Positions 32,840 through 41,523 of a DNA stretch of 64,000 nt are shown in pieces. The stretch comes from Butyrivibrio fibrisolvens (GTDB lineage Bacteria; Bacillota; Clostridia; Lachnospirales; Lachnospiraceae). The stretch spans positions 3,162,001 to 3,226,000 of the forward strand of contig NZ_CP146963.1 in NCBI RefSeq assembly GCF_037113525.1, in the 5' to 3' direction. Position 1 is the stretch's first letter; each line of letters begins with the position of its first letter. The position numbers and the translations under genes were made by a program. The notes under the pieces are model-generated. The model was not told the DNA's origin and ran no database searches. It saw only the letters and a list, made by a program, of their open reading frames with translations.

Positions 32840-34657
32840 TCACTTGCTGATAGGTCTTGTCTGCTCCTTGAGCCAGTCAACAATAGCCTGATCCTTGATA
32901 AGCGGTGATACCTTTTCAAATACAGCCTTATGATATTCATTAAGAAGATCGATATCTCCCTGCTGCATATACTGAGTATCAATAGCCTCAAGATCGATAG
33001 GTGCATATGTAAGATGCTCAAATCCAAGGAACTGACCGTCATCATTCTTGTTGCCTTCTACAACTTCGATGATGTTCTCAATACGGATTCCGTGGCTTCC
33101 TTCCTTGTATACACCAGGTTCATCAGATACGATCATGCCTGGAACAAGCTCATATTCCTTGAGACCTTCGCGATACTGCCAGCGAATGTTATGAGGTCCC
33201 TCATGAACATTGAGCATATATCCGATTCCGTGACCTGTACCGCACTTGTAATCAATATCCATAGCCCAAAGTGGCTGTCTTGCAAGGATATCAAGGTTTC
33301 TGCCTGTGCATCCCTTAAGGAACTTTGCATTTGCAAGGTGAAGCATACCAAGACATGTGCCTGTATAGTGCTTCTTAACTTCATCTGAGATAGGTCCTAC
33401 AACGATAGTTCTTGTTACGTCTGTAGTTCCGCCTTCATATGTTCCGCCTGAATCTACAAGGAGCATTCCTTCAGGCTTAACTTCTGCATGATCCTCTTTG
33501 GTAGCTTCATAGTGCATCATTGCTGCGTTAGGACCATAAGCACTGATAGTCGGGAAAGAAAGTTCAATGAATCCCGGAAGCTCAGCACGCATGGAATCAA
33601 GCTTCATAGCTGCGCTGTACTCATCCATAGGGATCTTGCCAACGTTAGTCTTTACCCAGTACATGAACTCACAAAGCTTAGCACTGTCGCGAATGTATAC
33701 TTCTCGTATATTTTTCATCTCAGTGTCATTCTTGATAGCCTTCATAAGCTCTGTAGGATTGTCGTTATACACGAGCTTGTCCTTGCCTGCCGCATCAAGA
33801 AGTGTTCTGTAAGTTGAATAGTTGATATTGTTCTTATCAACAAGTATATTACCTGTATATTTTCTATTCTTAAGGAATTCCATTACTTCATGGTAGTCAT
33901 GAACTGTAATGTCATTGTCCTTGCAATATGCCTTGATCTCATCTGTGAGCTCAGCTTCCTGAACGAAGAAGTGGAACTCATCAAGTGTGATGAATGCATA
34001 TGAAAGAGCTACAGGGTTACACTCAACGTCGTTGCCACGAAGGTTTGTAAGCCATGTGATGTCATCAAGCTTACTAAGAAGGTGGCTGTCGCATTTATAC
34101 TCTTCCATCTTCTTACGAACATCTGCAAGCTTTTCTTTGAAGCTCTTGCCAAAAAGCTCTTCCTTAAGCTTGTAGATCTCATGGCAGGGAAGTGCAGGAC
34201 GGTCTGTCCATACTTCATCAGCCAGATCTCTTTCATAGGAAAAAGATACTTTTTTGTCCTTAAGAGCCTTTTCAATTCCAAGGCCTATTGCTGTTGCGAT
34301 TACTCTTCCGTCAAATCCAAGAACCTGTCCGTCTTTCATGTTGTCCTTGAGATACTCGTTAAGAGTAGGAACGCCTTCATTACCCATGCGGTAAAGAGTT
34401 ACGCCTGTTCCTTCAATTTCTTTTTCTGCCTGTATAAAATAACGGCCGTCAGTCCAAAGACCTGCCCAGTCCTTGCTTATAACTACTGTTCCGTTAGATC
34501 CTGTAAAGCCTGTAAAATACTCTCTTGCCTTAAAAAAGTCTGCTGCATATTCGGAGTTATGAAAATCCGAAGTCGGCATCATGTAGTAGTCTATTCCGTA
34601 CTCCGCCATCTTGGCACGAAGAAGGGACAGACGATTCTTGACTGCCACGTTTTCCAT
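32840..34657 (-). CDS. Xaa-Pro aminopeptidase (M24B family)
   Basis: A 605-residue cytosolic peptidase of the long, three-domain aminopeptidase P type. Two creatinase-like N-terminal domains (YYMMPTSDFHNSEYAADFFK, SHLLSKLDDITWLTNLRGND) precede the pita-bread catalytic domain with five metal ligands: the two Asp in LLVDSGGTYEGGTTDVTRTI, His in GTGHGIGYM, and Glu in SDEPGVYKEG and IRIENI. It removes N-terminal residues preceding proline using Mn2+ or Co2+. Start at 34657 (AAGGA, 6 bases); the reading from 34720 is too long. Single gene, minus strand. Confidence 0.92.
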   Translation of the reverse strand: MENVAVKNRLSLLRAKMAEYGIDYYMMPTSDFHNSEYAADFFKAREYFTGFTGSNGTVVISKDWAGLWTDGRYFIQAEKEIEGTGVTLYRMGNEGVPTLNEYLKDNMKDGQVLGFDGRVIATAIGLGIEKALKDKKVSFSYERDLADEVWTDRPALPCHEIYKLKEELFGKSFKEKLADVRKKMEEYKCDSHLLSKLDDITWLTNLRGNDVECNPVALSYAFITLDEFHFFVQEAELTDEIKAYCKDNDITVHDYHEVMEFLKNRKYTGNILVDKNNINYSTYRTLLDAAGKDKLVYNDNPTELMKAIKNDTEMKNIREVYIRDSAKLCEFMYWVKTNVGKIPMDEYSAAMKLDSMRAELPGFIELSFPTISAYGPNAAMMHYEATKEDHAEVKPEGMLLVDSGGTYEGGTTDVTRTIVVGPISDEVKKHYTGTCLGMLHLANAKFLKGCTGRNLDILARQPLWAMDIDYKCGTGHGIGYMLNVHEGPHNIRWQYREGLKEYELVPGMIVSDEPGVYKEGSHGIRIENIIEVVEGNKNDDGQFLGFEHLTYAPIDLEAIDTQYMQQGDIDLLNEYHKAVFEKVSPLIKDQAIVDWLKEQTRPISK

Positions 34658-34775
34658 TTTGGGTCCTTCTTTCAATGTATAAATTTCAAGTGCCATAAAC
34701 ACCAGCTCTGCTGTCACCAAATATTTAATTTGTTGATAGTATCACTAAAGTGCTTATGGCACTTATTTTTAAATA

Positions 34776-35435
34776 TTACAAACCATATTTAGCGCCGATA
34801 AGTGGTGCTACTGCGGATGATCCAAGTCTTGAAGCGCCTGCTTCGATCATAGCGTGAGCATCCTCGATAGTTCTGATTCCGCCTGCTGCCTTGATCTTAA
34901 CATCAGGTCCGATGTTCTGAGCGAAGAGCTTAACGTCTTCAACTGTTGCGCCAGCTGTACCAAAACCTGTTGAAGTCTTGATGAAATCAGCCTTAACCTC
35001 TGTTACGATCTCGCAGAGCTTCTTCTTCTCTTCATCTGTGAGGTAGCATGTCTCGATGATGACCTTAAGGCAGTGACCTTCTGTAGCCTTACGGATCTCC
35101 ATGAGTTCCTTCTTAACTTCATCAAAGCGGCCATCCTTAACATCGCCGATATTAACAACTGTATCGATCTCTGTAGCGCCTGCCTCGATAGAATCAAGAG
35201 CTTCAACAACCTTTGAGTGTGTTGTGTTGTAGCCAAGAGGGAAGCCGATTACTGTACAAACTGTAAGCTTGTCGCCGTACTTCTCATGTACTCTCTTGAT
35301 AAAAGACTGTGGGATACATACAGATGCTGTGCCGTAGCGAACTGCTTCGTCGCAAAGAGCTACGATTTCATCCCATGTTGCAAATGCTTTAAGAAGTGTG
35401 TGATCAATATATCCAAGTATTTCCTTATCTTCCAT
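34776..35435 (-). CDS. deoC: Deoxyribose-phosphate aldolase
   Basis: A 219-residue class I aldolase converting 2-deoxyribose 5-phosphate to glyceraldehyde 3-phosphate and acetaldehyde in nucleoside catabolism. Signature segments are YIDHTLLKAFATWDEIVALC, VCTVIGFPLGYNTTHSKVVE, the Schiff-base lysine in FIKTSTGFGTAGAT (near residue 152), and IKAAGGIRTIEDAHAMIEAG. Start at 35435 with GGAGGTG 6 bases upstream; the longer frame from 35531 has no site. It stands alone, not within a deo operon; the peptidase gene follows after 120 bases. Confidence 0.95.
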   Translation of the reverse strand: MEDKEILGYIDHTLLKAFATWDEIVALCDEAVRYGTASVCIPQSFIKRVHEKYGDKLTVCTVIGFPLGYNTTHSKVVEALDSIEAGATEIDTVVNIGDVKDGRFDEVKKELMEIRKATEGHCLKVIIETCYLTDEEKKKLCEIVTEVKADFIKTSTGFGTAGATVEDVKLFAQNIGPDVKIKAAGGIRTIEDAHAMIEAGASRLGSSAVAPLIGAKYGL

Positions 35436-35919
35436 TATTTTCACCTCCAAGGATACTAAAATATGTTTCAGGACCTTATCATAAACCGCACAGATTGCGG
35501 TCATACGAAGATATGATCCAAAAAACTCCATTAACTATAAGATTATAACACATGGGAAAATTAATAACATCACTTTACATTTTTTAATAGGAAAGACTTT
35601 TTATGGAATCATTTTATTTTATAAATACGAAAGTCTTTTTTATGGAACCGTTTTCATTGAAAAATCTGGATATTTTTTCTAAAAAGTTCTTAAATTTGCA
35701 TAAAAATACGGATTTTTGTGGTAAAATATAGATGTTTCTATTATTTGAGTTGCTTTTCTAATTAGCAGTTCAGTTTATTGATGTATTTTATTGCATCTAT
35801 CTCAAATTCATTTTTTTACCAAAAGTCACGAGTAGAACGTGTGACTAATGAGTTTGGATTTTTTCAAACTATCTCAATCATATTCGTGAGAATATTCATC
35901 AAGTAAGGAGGACGGCCTA
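35436..35919. other. Divergent intergenic region with short direct repeat
   Basis: AT-rich. A ~25-bp direct repeat (core TTTTTATGGAA) occurs at 35591-35615 and 35629-35654. A small hairpin (AGTCAC/GTGACT) lies near 35824-35848 in the leader of citrate synthase. No gene or known riboswitch recognised. Confidence 0.5.
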
Positions 35920-37293
35920 TTGACAGAAGAAAAAAACGTATATTCAATTGTAACCCCACAGATCGAGCAGCTGGCAGAATTATGCCACAAATCTGACATT
36001 ATCGATTCCGAGCTTTATACTCGTTTTGATGTAAAAAGAGGACTTCGTGACCTTAATGGTAAGGGTGTTCTGACAGGACTTACGCATGTGTCCAAGATCA
36101 CCGCTACTAAGGAGGTTGATGGACAGACACTCCCTGAAGATGGTGAACTTTACTATCGTGGCATCAATGTCAAGGAACTTATTAAAGGAAGTACGCAAGA
36201 GAATCGCTTTGCGTTTGAAGAAGTTGCATATCTTCTTTTATTTGGTCAGCTTCCAAATCAGAAGGAGCTGGATGACTTTAAGGAAGCACTTTTCTTCTAC
36301 AGAAGCCTTCCTACAGGTTTCGTGCGCGATATTATCATGAAGGCGCCAAGTAAGGACATGATGAATACGCTTTCAAGATCTGTTCTTACTCTTTATTCTT
36401 ATGATGACAATCCGGATGACACTTCACTTCCTAATGTACTTAGGCAGTGTATGTCACTTATAGCTCTTTTCCCAGAGCTCGCTATATATGGTTATCAGGC
36501 TTACAACCACTATCATGAGGGGAATTCTCTCTTCATCCATCCGCCGAGAACTGACCTTTCAACAGCGGAGAACATCTTGTATCTGCTGCGTCCTGACAGT
36601 CAGTACACGGAGCTTGAGGCGAGGATCCTTGATATCTGCCTGATCCTTCATATGGAGCACGGTGGTGGTAACAACTCATCCTTCACGACTCATCTTCTTT
36701 CATCATCACTGACTGATACTTATTCTGTAATGGCTGCTGCCATCGGTTCCCTCAAGGGGCCTCGTCACGGCGGTGCCAACATCAAGGTTATCAGGATGTT
36801 CGAGGATATGGAGAATAATCTTAAGGACTGGACTGACGATGAAGAAGTCAGCGCTTATCTTGAAAAGCTCCTTGCTGGTGAAGCCTTTGACAAGGCTGGT
36901 CTTATCTACGGTGTAGGCCATGCTATCTATTCAAAGTCTGACCCGAGAGCTCAGGTATTCAAGGGATTCGTTGAGCAGATGGCTCATGAGAAGGGATTCG
37001 ACAAGGAGTACGCGCTTTATGATAAGGTTGCTACTCTGGCACCTCAGATCATTTCCAAGCGTAGAAAGATGTATAAGGGTGTTAGTGTTAACGTCGATTT
37101 CTATTCAGGTTTCGTTTACAAGATGCTGGGTCTTCCGATCGAGCTCTACACTCCTATCTTCGCCATGGCGCGTATCGTAGGTTGGAGCGCTCACCGTATG
37201 GAAGAGCTTGCAAATAATGGTAAGATCATTCGTCCTGCGTATAAGGCGATTGGACCGGATATGCCGTATATTCCGATGAATAAGCGTGTATAA
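35920..37293 (+). CDS. gltA: Citrate synthase
   Basis: A 457-residue (Si)-type citrate synthase, condensing oxaloacetate and acetyl-CoA. The catalytic residues lie in recognisable blocks: His in HMEHGGGNNSSFTTH, His in GPRHGGANIKVI, YGVGHAIYSKSDPRAQVFKG, and Asp in SVNVDFYSGFVYKMLG. An N-terminal extension of ~60 residues precedes the core, as in other clostridial members. The start is a TTG at 35920 with GGAGG 8 bases upstream. It is a single gene and shares a bidirectional terminator with thrC; it probably supplies 2-oxoglutarate for glutamate synthesis in an incomplete TCA pathway. Confidence 0.93.
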   Translation: MTEEKNVYSIVTPQIEQLAELCHKSDIIDSELYTRFDVKRGLRDLNGKGVLTGLTHVSKITATKEVDGQTLPEDGELYYRGINVKELIKGSTQENRFAFEEVAYLLLFGQLPNQKELDDFKEALFFYRSLPTGFVRDIIMKAPSKDMMNTLSRSVLTLYSYDDNPDDTSLPNVLRQCMSLIALFPELAIYGYQAYNHYHEGNSLFIHPPRTDLSTAENILYLLRPDSQYTELEARILDICLILHMEHGGGNNSSFTTHLLSSSLTDTYSVMAAAIGSLKGPRHGGANIKVIRMFEDMENNLKDWTDDEEVSAYLEKLLAGEAFDKAGLIYGVGHAIYSKSDPRAQVFKGFVEQMAHEKGFDKEYALYDKVATLAPQIISKRRKMYKGVSVNVDFYSGFVYKMLGLPIELYTPIFAMARIVGWSAHRMEELANNGKIIRPAYKAIGPDMPYIPMNKRV

Positions 37294-37297
37294 GACC

Positions 37298-37333
37298 ATA
37301 AAAAAGGATGCCGTGAGGCATCCTTTTTGGTGC
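37298..37333. terminator. Bidirectional terminator between gltA and thrC
   Basis: AAAAAGGATGCC and GGCATCCTTTTT flank a GTGA loop, giving T runs on both strands. Confidence 0.9.
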
Positions 37334-38821
37334 TTACATATTAAGGAAGTTCTTAACAGCCTTCTCCATGTCAGCTACTTCTACAACTGTGTCATGACGA
37401 ACAGGTGCGTTTCTGATTGAAGATACTGCCTCAGGGATCTCAAGTCCTGCCTTAGCTGCTAGCTGATCTGCAAGTTCGAAATCGTCCTCAGCCTCAGCCT
37501 TATCAATAGCTCCAAGAACGGCTCTAGTGAACTTGAATGGGCTCGCTGTTGAAGCGATAACTGTTACTGTGTTATCATTTGTATCTTTTTTATACTGGTT
37601 GTATACGTGACTAGCAACAGCTGTATGTGTATCAATTACATATCCTGTTGAATCGTAAAGGCTCTTGATAGCCTCTTTTGTCTCATCTTCAGAAGCAAAT
37701 CCACCGTAGAAATCTACAAGCTTCGCTTTCATCTCATCTGTGATATCATACTTACCTGTCTGAGCAAGGTTCTGCATATACTTAGCATCAGCGCCTGCAT
37801 CGTCGCCTGCGATGTGATAGATAAGTCTCTCAAGGTTTGATGAAATAAGTATATCCATTGAAGGTGAGCTTGTAAGTACGAAGTCTCTATTTCTATCGTA
37901 GCTTCCTGTCTGGAAGAAATCGTACAGAACCTTGTTGGAGTTACTTGCGCAGATAAGCTTTCCGATCGGAAGACCCATCTTCTTAGCATAGTAAGCTGCA
38001 AGAATGTTACCAAAGTTACCTGTAGGAACTACAACGTTGATAGCGTCACCATCAGCAATTCTGCCGCCAGCAAGAAGCCTTGTATAAGCATATACGTAGT
38101 AAACGATCTGAGGAACAAGACGACCTATATTGATTGAGTTAGCTGATGAGAACTGGAATCCGGCCTTGTCCATTTCTGCAGCAAGGTTATCGTCTGTGAA
38201 GAGTTTTTTCACACCAGTCTGAGCATCGTCGAAGTTGCCCTCGATACCTATAACGCAGGTGTTATCTCCCTGCTGAGTTACCATCTGTTTTTCCTGAATA
38301 GGGGATACACCGTGCTTAGGATAAAAAACTATGATCCTTGTGCCAGGTACATCTGCAAAGCCTGCAAGAGCCGCTTTTCCTGTATCACCACTTGTTGCTG
38401 TAAGAATTACGATCTCGTTCTTAACATTATTCTTCTTAGCAGCTGTTGTCATAAGATATGGAAGAATTGAAAGCGCCATATCCTTGAAGGCAATCGTACG
38501 TCCATGGTAAAGCTCGAGGTAATATGCGCCGCCTGCCTCTGTAAGTGGAGCTATCTCGTCTGTGTCGAACTTGGAATCATAAGCATGCTCGATGCAGTAC
38601 TTAAGCTCTTCTTCAGTATAGTCTGTAAGCAGAAGCTTCATAACTTCATATGCTGTCTGCTGATAATTCATCTGTGAGATCTCTTTGAGTGTCTTATCAA
38701 GATGTGGAATATGATCAGGTACAAAAAGTCCTCCGTCCGGTGCAAGTCCGCGAAGCACTGCTTCTGATGCCTTCACCTTAAGATCTGCCCCTCTTGTACT
38801 TGAATAGATTACATCTGCCAT
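37334..38821 (-). CDS. thrC: Threonine synthase
   Basis: A 495-residue PLP enzyme converting O-phosphohomoserine to threonine. The PLP lysine is in TIAFKDMALSILPYL (near residue 111); the phosphate and PLP-binding segments TATSGDTGKAALAGF and VVPTGNFGNILAAYYAKKMG are intact. The length and N-terminal RGLAPDGGLFVPDHIP fit the long bacterial/fungal class. Start at 38821 with GGGAGG 7 bases upstream; the frame from 38935 is too long. It faces gltA across a shared terminator. No other threonine-pathway gene lies nearby. Confidence 0.94.
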   Translation of the reverse strand: MADVIYSSTRGADLKVKASEAVLRGLAPDGGLFVPDHIPHLDKTLKEISQMNYQQTAYEVMKLLLTDYTEEELKYCIEHAYDSKFDTDEIAPLTEAGGAYYLELYHGRTIAFKDMALSILPYLMTTAAKKNNVKNEIVILTATSGDTGKAALAGFADVPGTRIIVFYPKHGVSPIQEKQMVTQQGDNTCVIGIEGNFDDAQTGVKKLFTDDNLAAEMDKAGFQFSSANSINIGRLVPQIVYYVYAYTRLLAGGRIADGDAINVVVPTGNFGNILAAYYAKKMGLPIGKLICASNSNKVLYDFFQTGSYDRNRDFVLTSSPSMDILISSNLERLIYHIAGDDAGADAKYMQNLAQTGKYDITDEMKAKLVDFYGGFASEDETKEAIKSLYDSTGYVIDTHTAVASHVYNQYKKDTNDNTVTVIASTASPFKFTRAVLGAIDKAEAEDDFELADQLAAKAGLEIPEAVSSIRNAPVRHDTVVEVADMEKAVKNFLNM

Positions 38822-39160
38822 GGATATTGCCTCCCTGTACGTGGAAAATATAAGTGTGGTATGATAAACTTGATTTAACTTTAATGCACATTGTACCATA
38901 CAACACTCACCAATGGGAACAAGCAATTCAAACAAATAATGTATATTTATGCATTATTTTGCCATTAATTGTGCATATATTAGTTCTGTAGTCATTCCTT
39001 GCAACCGCGACATAATGATAATTACATAACATTCGCAGGTTTGATAATAAGAGCACTGAAACCATTTCGTTTAAAAATTACGGAATATATTGTAGATAAT
39101 TCGCAAGTCTGATAAGAATAGCAGAGCAACCATTTTCATTAATGAACAAAGAGGTTTCAT
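38822..39160. other. Divergent intergenic region with 39-bp direct repeat
   Basis: ATTCGCAGGTTTGATAATAA and its continuation (39031-39069) recur with several changes at 39099-39137 (ATTCGCAAGTCTGATAAGAA...). The repeat unit period is 68 bp, ending just before the AP2-like gene; it could be a double operator. Nothing else seen. Confidence 0.5.
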
Positions 39161-39964
39161 ATGGAGAATCTCTCAACTCTGACAGGCGTACAGACCGCAA
39201 CCTACAAAGATGGTTCCACCTATTACAGATCATCCATCACTCACAAGGGCAAGCACATTGCTCTTGGTTCTTATGACTCTCCCCTCATGGCACATGCCGC
39301 CTACCTCGAAGCCCGCGGCATCCTCGACAACCCAGCCTGGTCACTCGACGACTGGAAAAAAGACTATGCTTTAACTTTCCAAAAATGCGTCATCCTAGTC
39401 AACTTCAGAGACCAGGGTGTCTACATCGGAACCCCCATCCTTCTGAAAAAAGACTACTTCCTATATTATCTCTCCTACAACGACATCCTTACTTTTGATA
39501 TAGATGACCTCTTCTACTATTCATCCCACTCCATCATGCGAAGAGGAAAGCATTTATTCGTTGCCGACTACGGAAGCCAGCTCAGTATTTTATCAAGGTA
39601 TAACATCCCCCCTTACGGCGTCGCAGGCAGAGACTACAGATTCATCAACGGCGATCCCACTGATCTTCGCTACCAGAACATCGAGATCATCAACCGCTTC
39701 CGCGGCGTCCGCCTCTATAACAAAAAAGGTTTCCAGCGCTACAAATCCGTCATCCACGTCAAAAGCACCTACGTCATCGGCCACTACAACTCAGAATACG
39801 AAGCCGCCATCGCCTACAACAAAGCCGCTGATATCCTTATGAAAAAAGGCGTTAATAAAAATTATGAACTTAATTATATTGAAGATTTAAGTCCCAAGGA
39901 CTATGCTGATATTTATACGCGTGTTAAAATATCAGAGCGTATATTAAAATATCAAGGAACGTGA
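39161..39964 (+). CDS. Protein with two AP2-like domains around an HNH-like linker
   Basis: A 267-residue protein. Residues ~8-52 (GVQTATYKDGSTYYRSSITH, LGSYDSPLMAHAAYLEA) and ~187-232 (RGVRLYNKKGFQRYKSVIHV, IGHYNSEYEAAIAYNKAADI) both have the three-strand-plus-helix pattern of AP2/ERF DNA-binding domains, with the G-x-x-x-x-x-x-A-A-x-A-Y hallmark. Between them RDYRFINGDPTDLRYQNIEI resembles the segment linking HNH nuclease and AP2 domains in homing endonucleases, but no HNH catalytic residues are present. It is probably a DNA-binding regulator descended from a homing enzyme. A repeated element lies directly upstream. The C-rich codon choice in the middle of the gene differs from its neighbours to the left. 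Confidence 0.7.
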   Translation: MENLSTLTGVQTATYKDGSTYYRSSITHKGKHIALGSYDSPLMAHAAYLEARGILDNPAWSLDDWKKDYALTFQKCVILVNFRDQGVYIGTPILLKKDYFLYYLSYNDILTFDIDDLFYYSSHSIMRRGKHLFVADYGSQLSILSRYNIPPYGVAGRDYRFINGDPTDLRYQNIEIINRFRGVRLYNKKGFQRYKSVIHVKSTYVIGHYNSEYEAAIAYNKAADILMKKGVNKNYELNYIEDLSPKDYADIYTRVKISERILKYQGT

Positions 39965-40050
39965 ATTAAAAAACCAAAACTGCTATGTTCATCTTTGATC
40001 ATGAGACAGTTCAGCAATTCGATTTACGTTCAAAAAAGAGGTCAGGTAAA

Positions 40051-41112
40051 ATGTCAAAGAACAATAGCACATCAAAGAAGGAGCGTAAGCAGCGTTTCTT
40101 TGCAGTTATCGCTATGATAATCATAATCGCAATGCTCGCTTCTACTCTGATAGCTGGTCTTACAGGATGCGGTTTACAGACCGCGTCCTATACGGACTAC
40201 ATTGACAGGACCTCCTTTTATTTTGATACCGTTATCAATATCCGCATCTACGATCAAAAAGACGAATCCATCCTCGACGGATGCATGGAACTCGCACAGA
40301 AGTACGACTCTCTCCTTTCTGCGCAGACTCAAGGGTCTGATATATGGAACATCAATCACTCAGGCGGCACTCCCGTCACAGTAGATCCCGATACAATCTC
40401 CCTTCTTGATCAATCCTTATATTACGCCGACCTAACAGGCGGCGCCTTCAATCCCGCCCTCGGCAGCGTTATATCCTTATGGGATTTTACTTCCGATGAT
40501 GAAAAAGACCACACCGTCCCAGACAACAGTGCCATCGAAGAAGCCCTCCCTCACACCGACTACCACGCCATCACCATAGACAATTCTACAAACACAGTCA
40601 CCCTCACCGATCCCGACGTCCAAATCGACCTCGGCGCCATCGCCAAAGGCTTCATCGCTGATAAGATAAAAGAATACCTTCTATCCCAAAACGTTAGTTC
40701 CGCCATCATCAACCTCGGCGGCAACGCCCTCTTAGTCGGCTCAAAACCCGATAATAGTTCGTTCACCGTTGGAATAGAAAAGCCCTTCTCCTCCGGCGAC
40801 TACATCACAACCATATCCACTACAGATAAATCCATCGTCACCTCCGGAGTCTACGAACGCTACTTCGAACTAGATGGCACCATCTACCACCATCTTCTGG
40901 ATCCAGCTACAGGATTTCCCGTTCAGAACGATCTCTACAGCGTAACCATCGTATCAGACAACTCTGCCGACGGCGACGCTCTTTCCACTGCCTGCTTCGT
41001 ATTAGGGCCAGAAGCCGGTATGGAACTCATTGAGTCTCTTGACGGCATCGAAGCTGCTTTCGTCTATAACAATTACTCTGTAGTATATAGTTCAGGTTTC
41101 CCCATAAACTAA
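40051..41112 (+). CDS. apbE: FAD:protein FMN transferase (lipoprotein ApbE)
   Basis: A 353-residue lipoprotein (LTGC, Cys40) of the ApbE family. It transfers FMN from FAD onto a Thr of target membrane proteins outside the membrane. Landmarks: YFDTVINIRIYD, GGAFNPALGSVISLWDF, DLGAIAKGFIADKIKEYL, IINLGGNALLVGSKP, and the Mg-binding region HHLLDPATGFPV with SADGDALSTACFVLG. Start at 40051 (AGG, 9 bases). Two subunits of the Rnf complex encoded 5-6 kb away, RnfG and RnfD, carry (S/T)GAT flavinylation sites and are the likely substrates. It is a separate transcription unit on the opposite strand. Confidence 0.93.
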   Translation: MSKNNSTSKKERKQRFFAVIAMIIIIAMLASTLIAGLTGCGLQTASYTDYIDRTSFYFDTVINIRIYDQKDESILDGCMELAQKYDSLLSAQTQGSDIWNINHSGGTPVTVDPDTISLLDQSLYYADLTGGAFNPALGSVISLWDFTSDDEKDHTVPDNSAIEEALPHTDYHAITIDNSTNTVTLTDPDVQIDLGAIAKGFIADKIKEYLLSQNVSSAIINLGGNALLVGSKPDNSSFTVGIEKPFSSGDYITTISTTDKSIVTSGVYERYFELDGTIYHHLLDPATGFPVQNDLYSVTIVSDNSADGDALSTACFVLGPEAGMELIESLDGIEAAFVYNNYSVVYSSGFPIN

Positions 41113-41180
41113 TACTACCCATCCCACTTCTCGCAAAATCGTTTTCTCATCTTGCAGTATCGCCTCCATCCTCTTCCTTT

Positions 41181-41459
41181 TCACTATATTGGGCGCTTCG
41201 CCCTTTGGCCTTGCACAGCCTAGCCGTTCGTCGGTCAGGACTATGCCATATAAGATCATTGACCGATTTTGAAAAGAATCCAGAGATTTCTTAGCGTCTT
41301 AGAAGGCGAAGTACTGCGTGTCCACGTAGCCGGATAAGACACTTAGAAATCCCTGGATTCTTTTCACATGAGGCCAATGATCTTATATGGCATAGTCCTG
41401 ACCGACGAACGGCGACCTCGCATCCCACTCCCCCAATTGCGAAGCCCCCAATATAGTGA
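41181..41459. repeat. Long palindromic element E3 (279 bp)
   Basis: The outermost arms pair TCACTATATTGGG with its complement. After ~25 unmatched bases comes a perfect 39-bp arm (41223-41261 with 41375-41413) beginning GCCGTTCGTCGGTCAGGACT. Further in, GAAAAGAATCCAG pairs with CTGGATTCTTTTC, and the centre holds GTCTTA/TAAGAC and GGC/GCC pairs. As in E1 and E2, a TTTTGAAAA on the left faces TTTTCAC on the right. It fills the gap between apbE and the HD-domain gene, both on the plus strand. Confidence 0.85.
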
Positions 41460-41523
41460 TAATATATTACTGTAGGCGATAATTTCTGTGCGTTATTGCG
41501 ATAGTCCCCATCGGAGGATTACG

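Noticed and set aside
35820..35850. T-box or other riboswitch before citrate synthase
   Set aside because: Only one 6-bp hairpin is visible and no specifier or antiterminator elements are recognisable.
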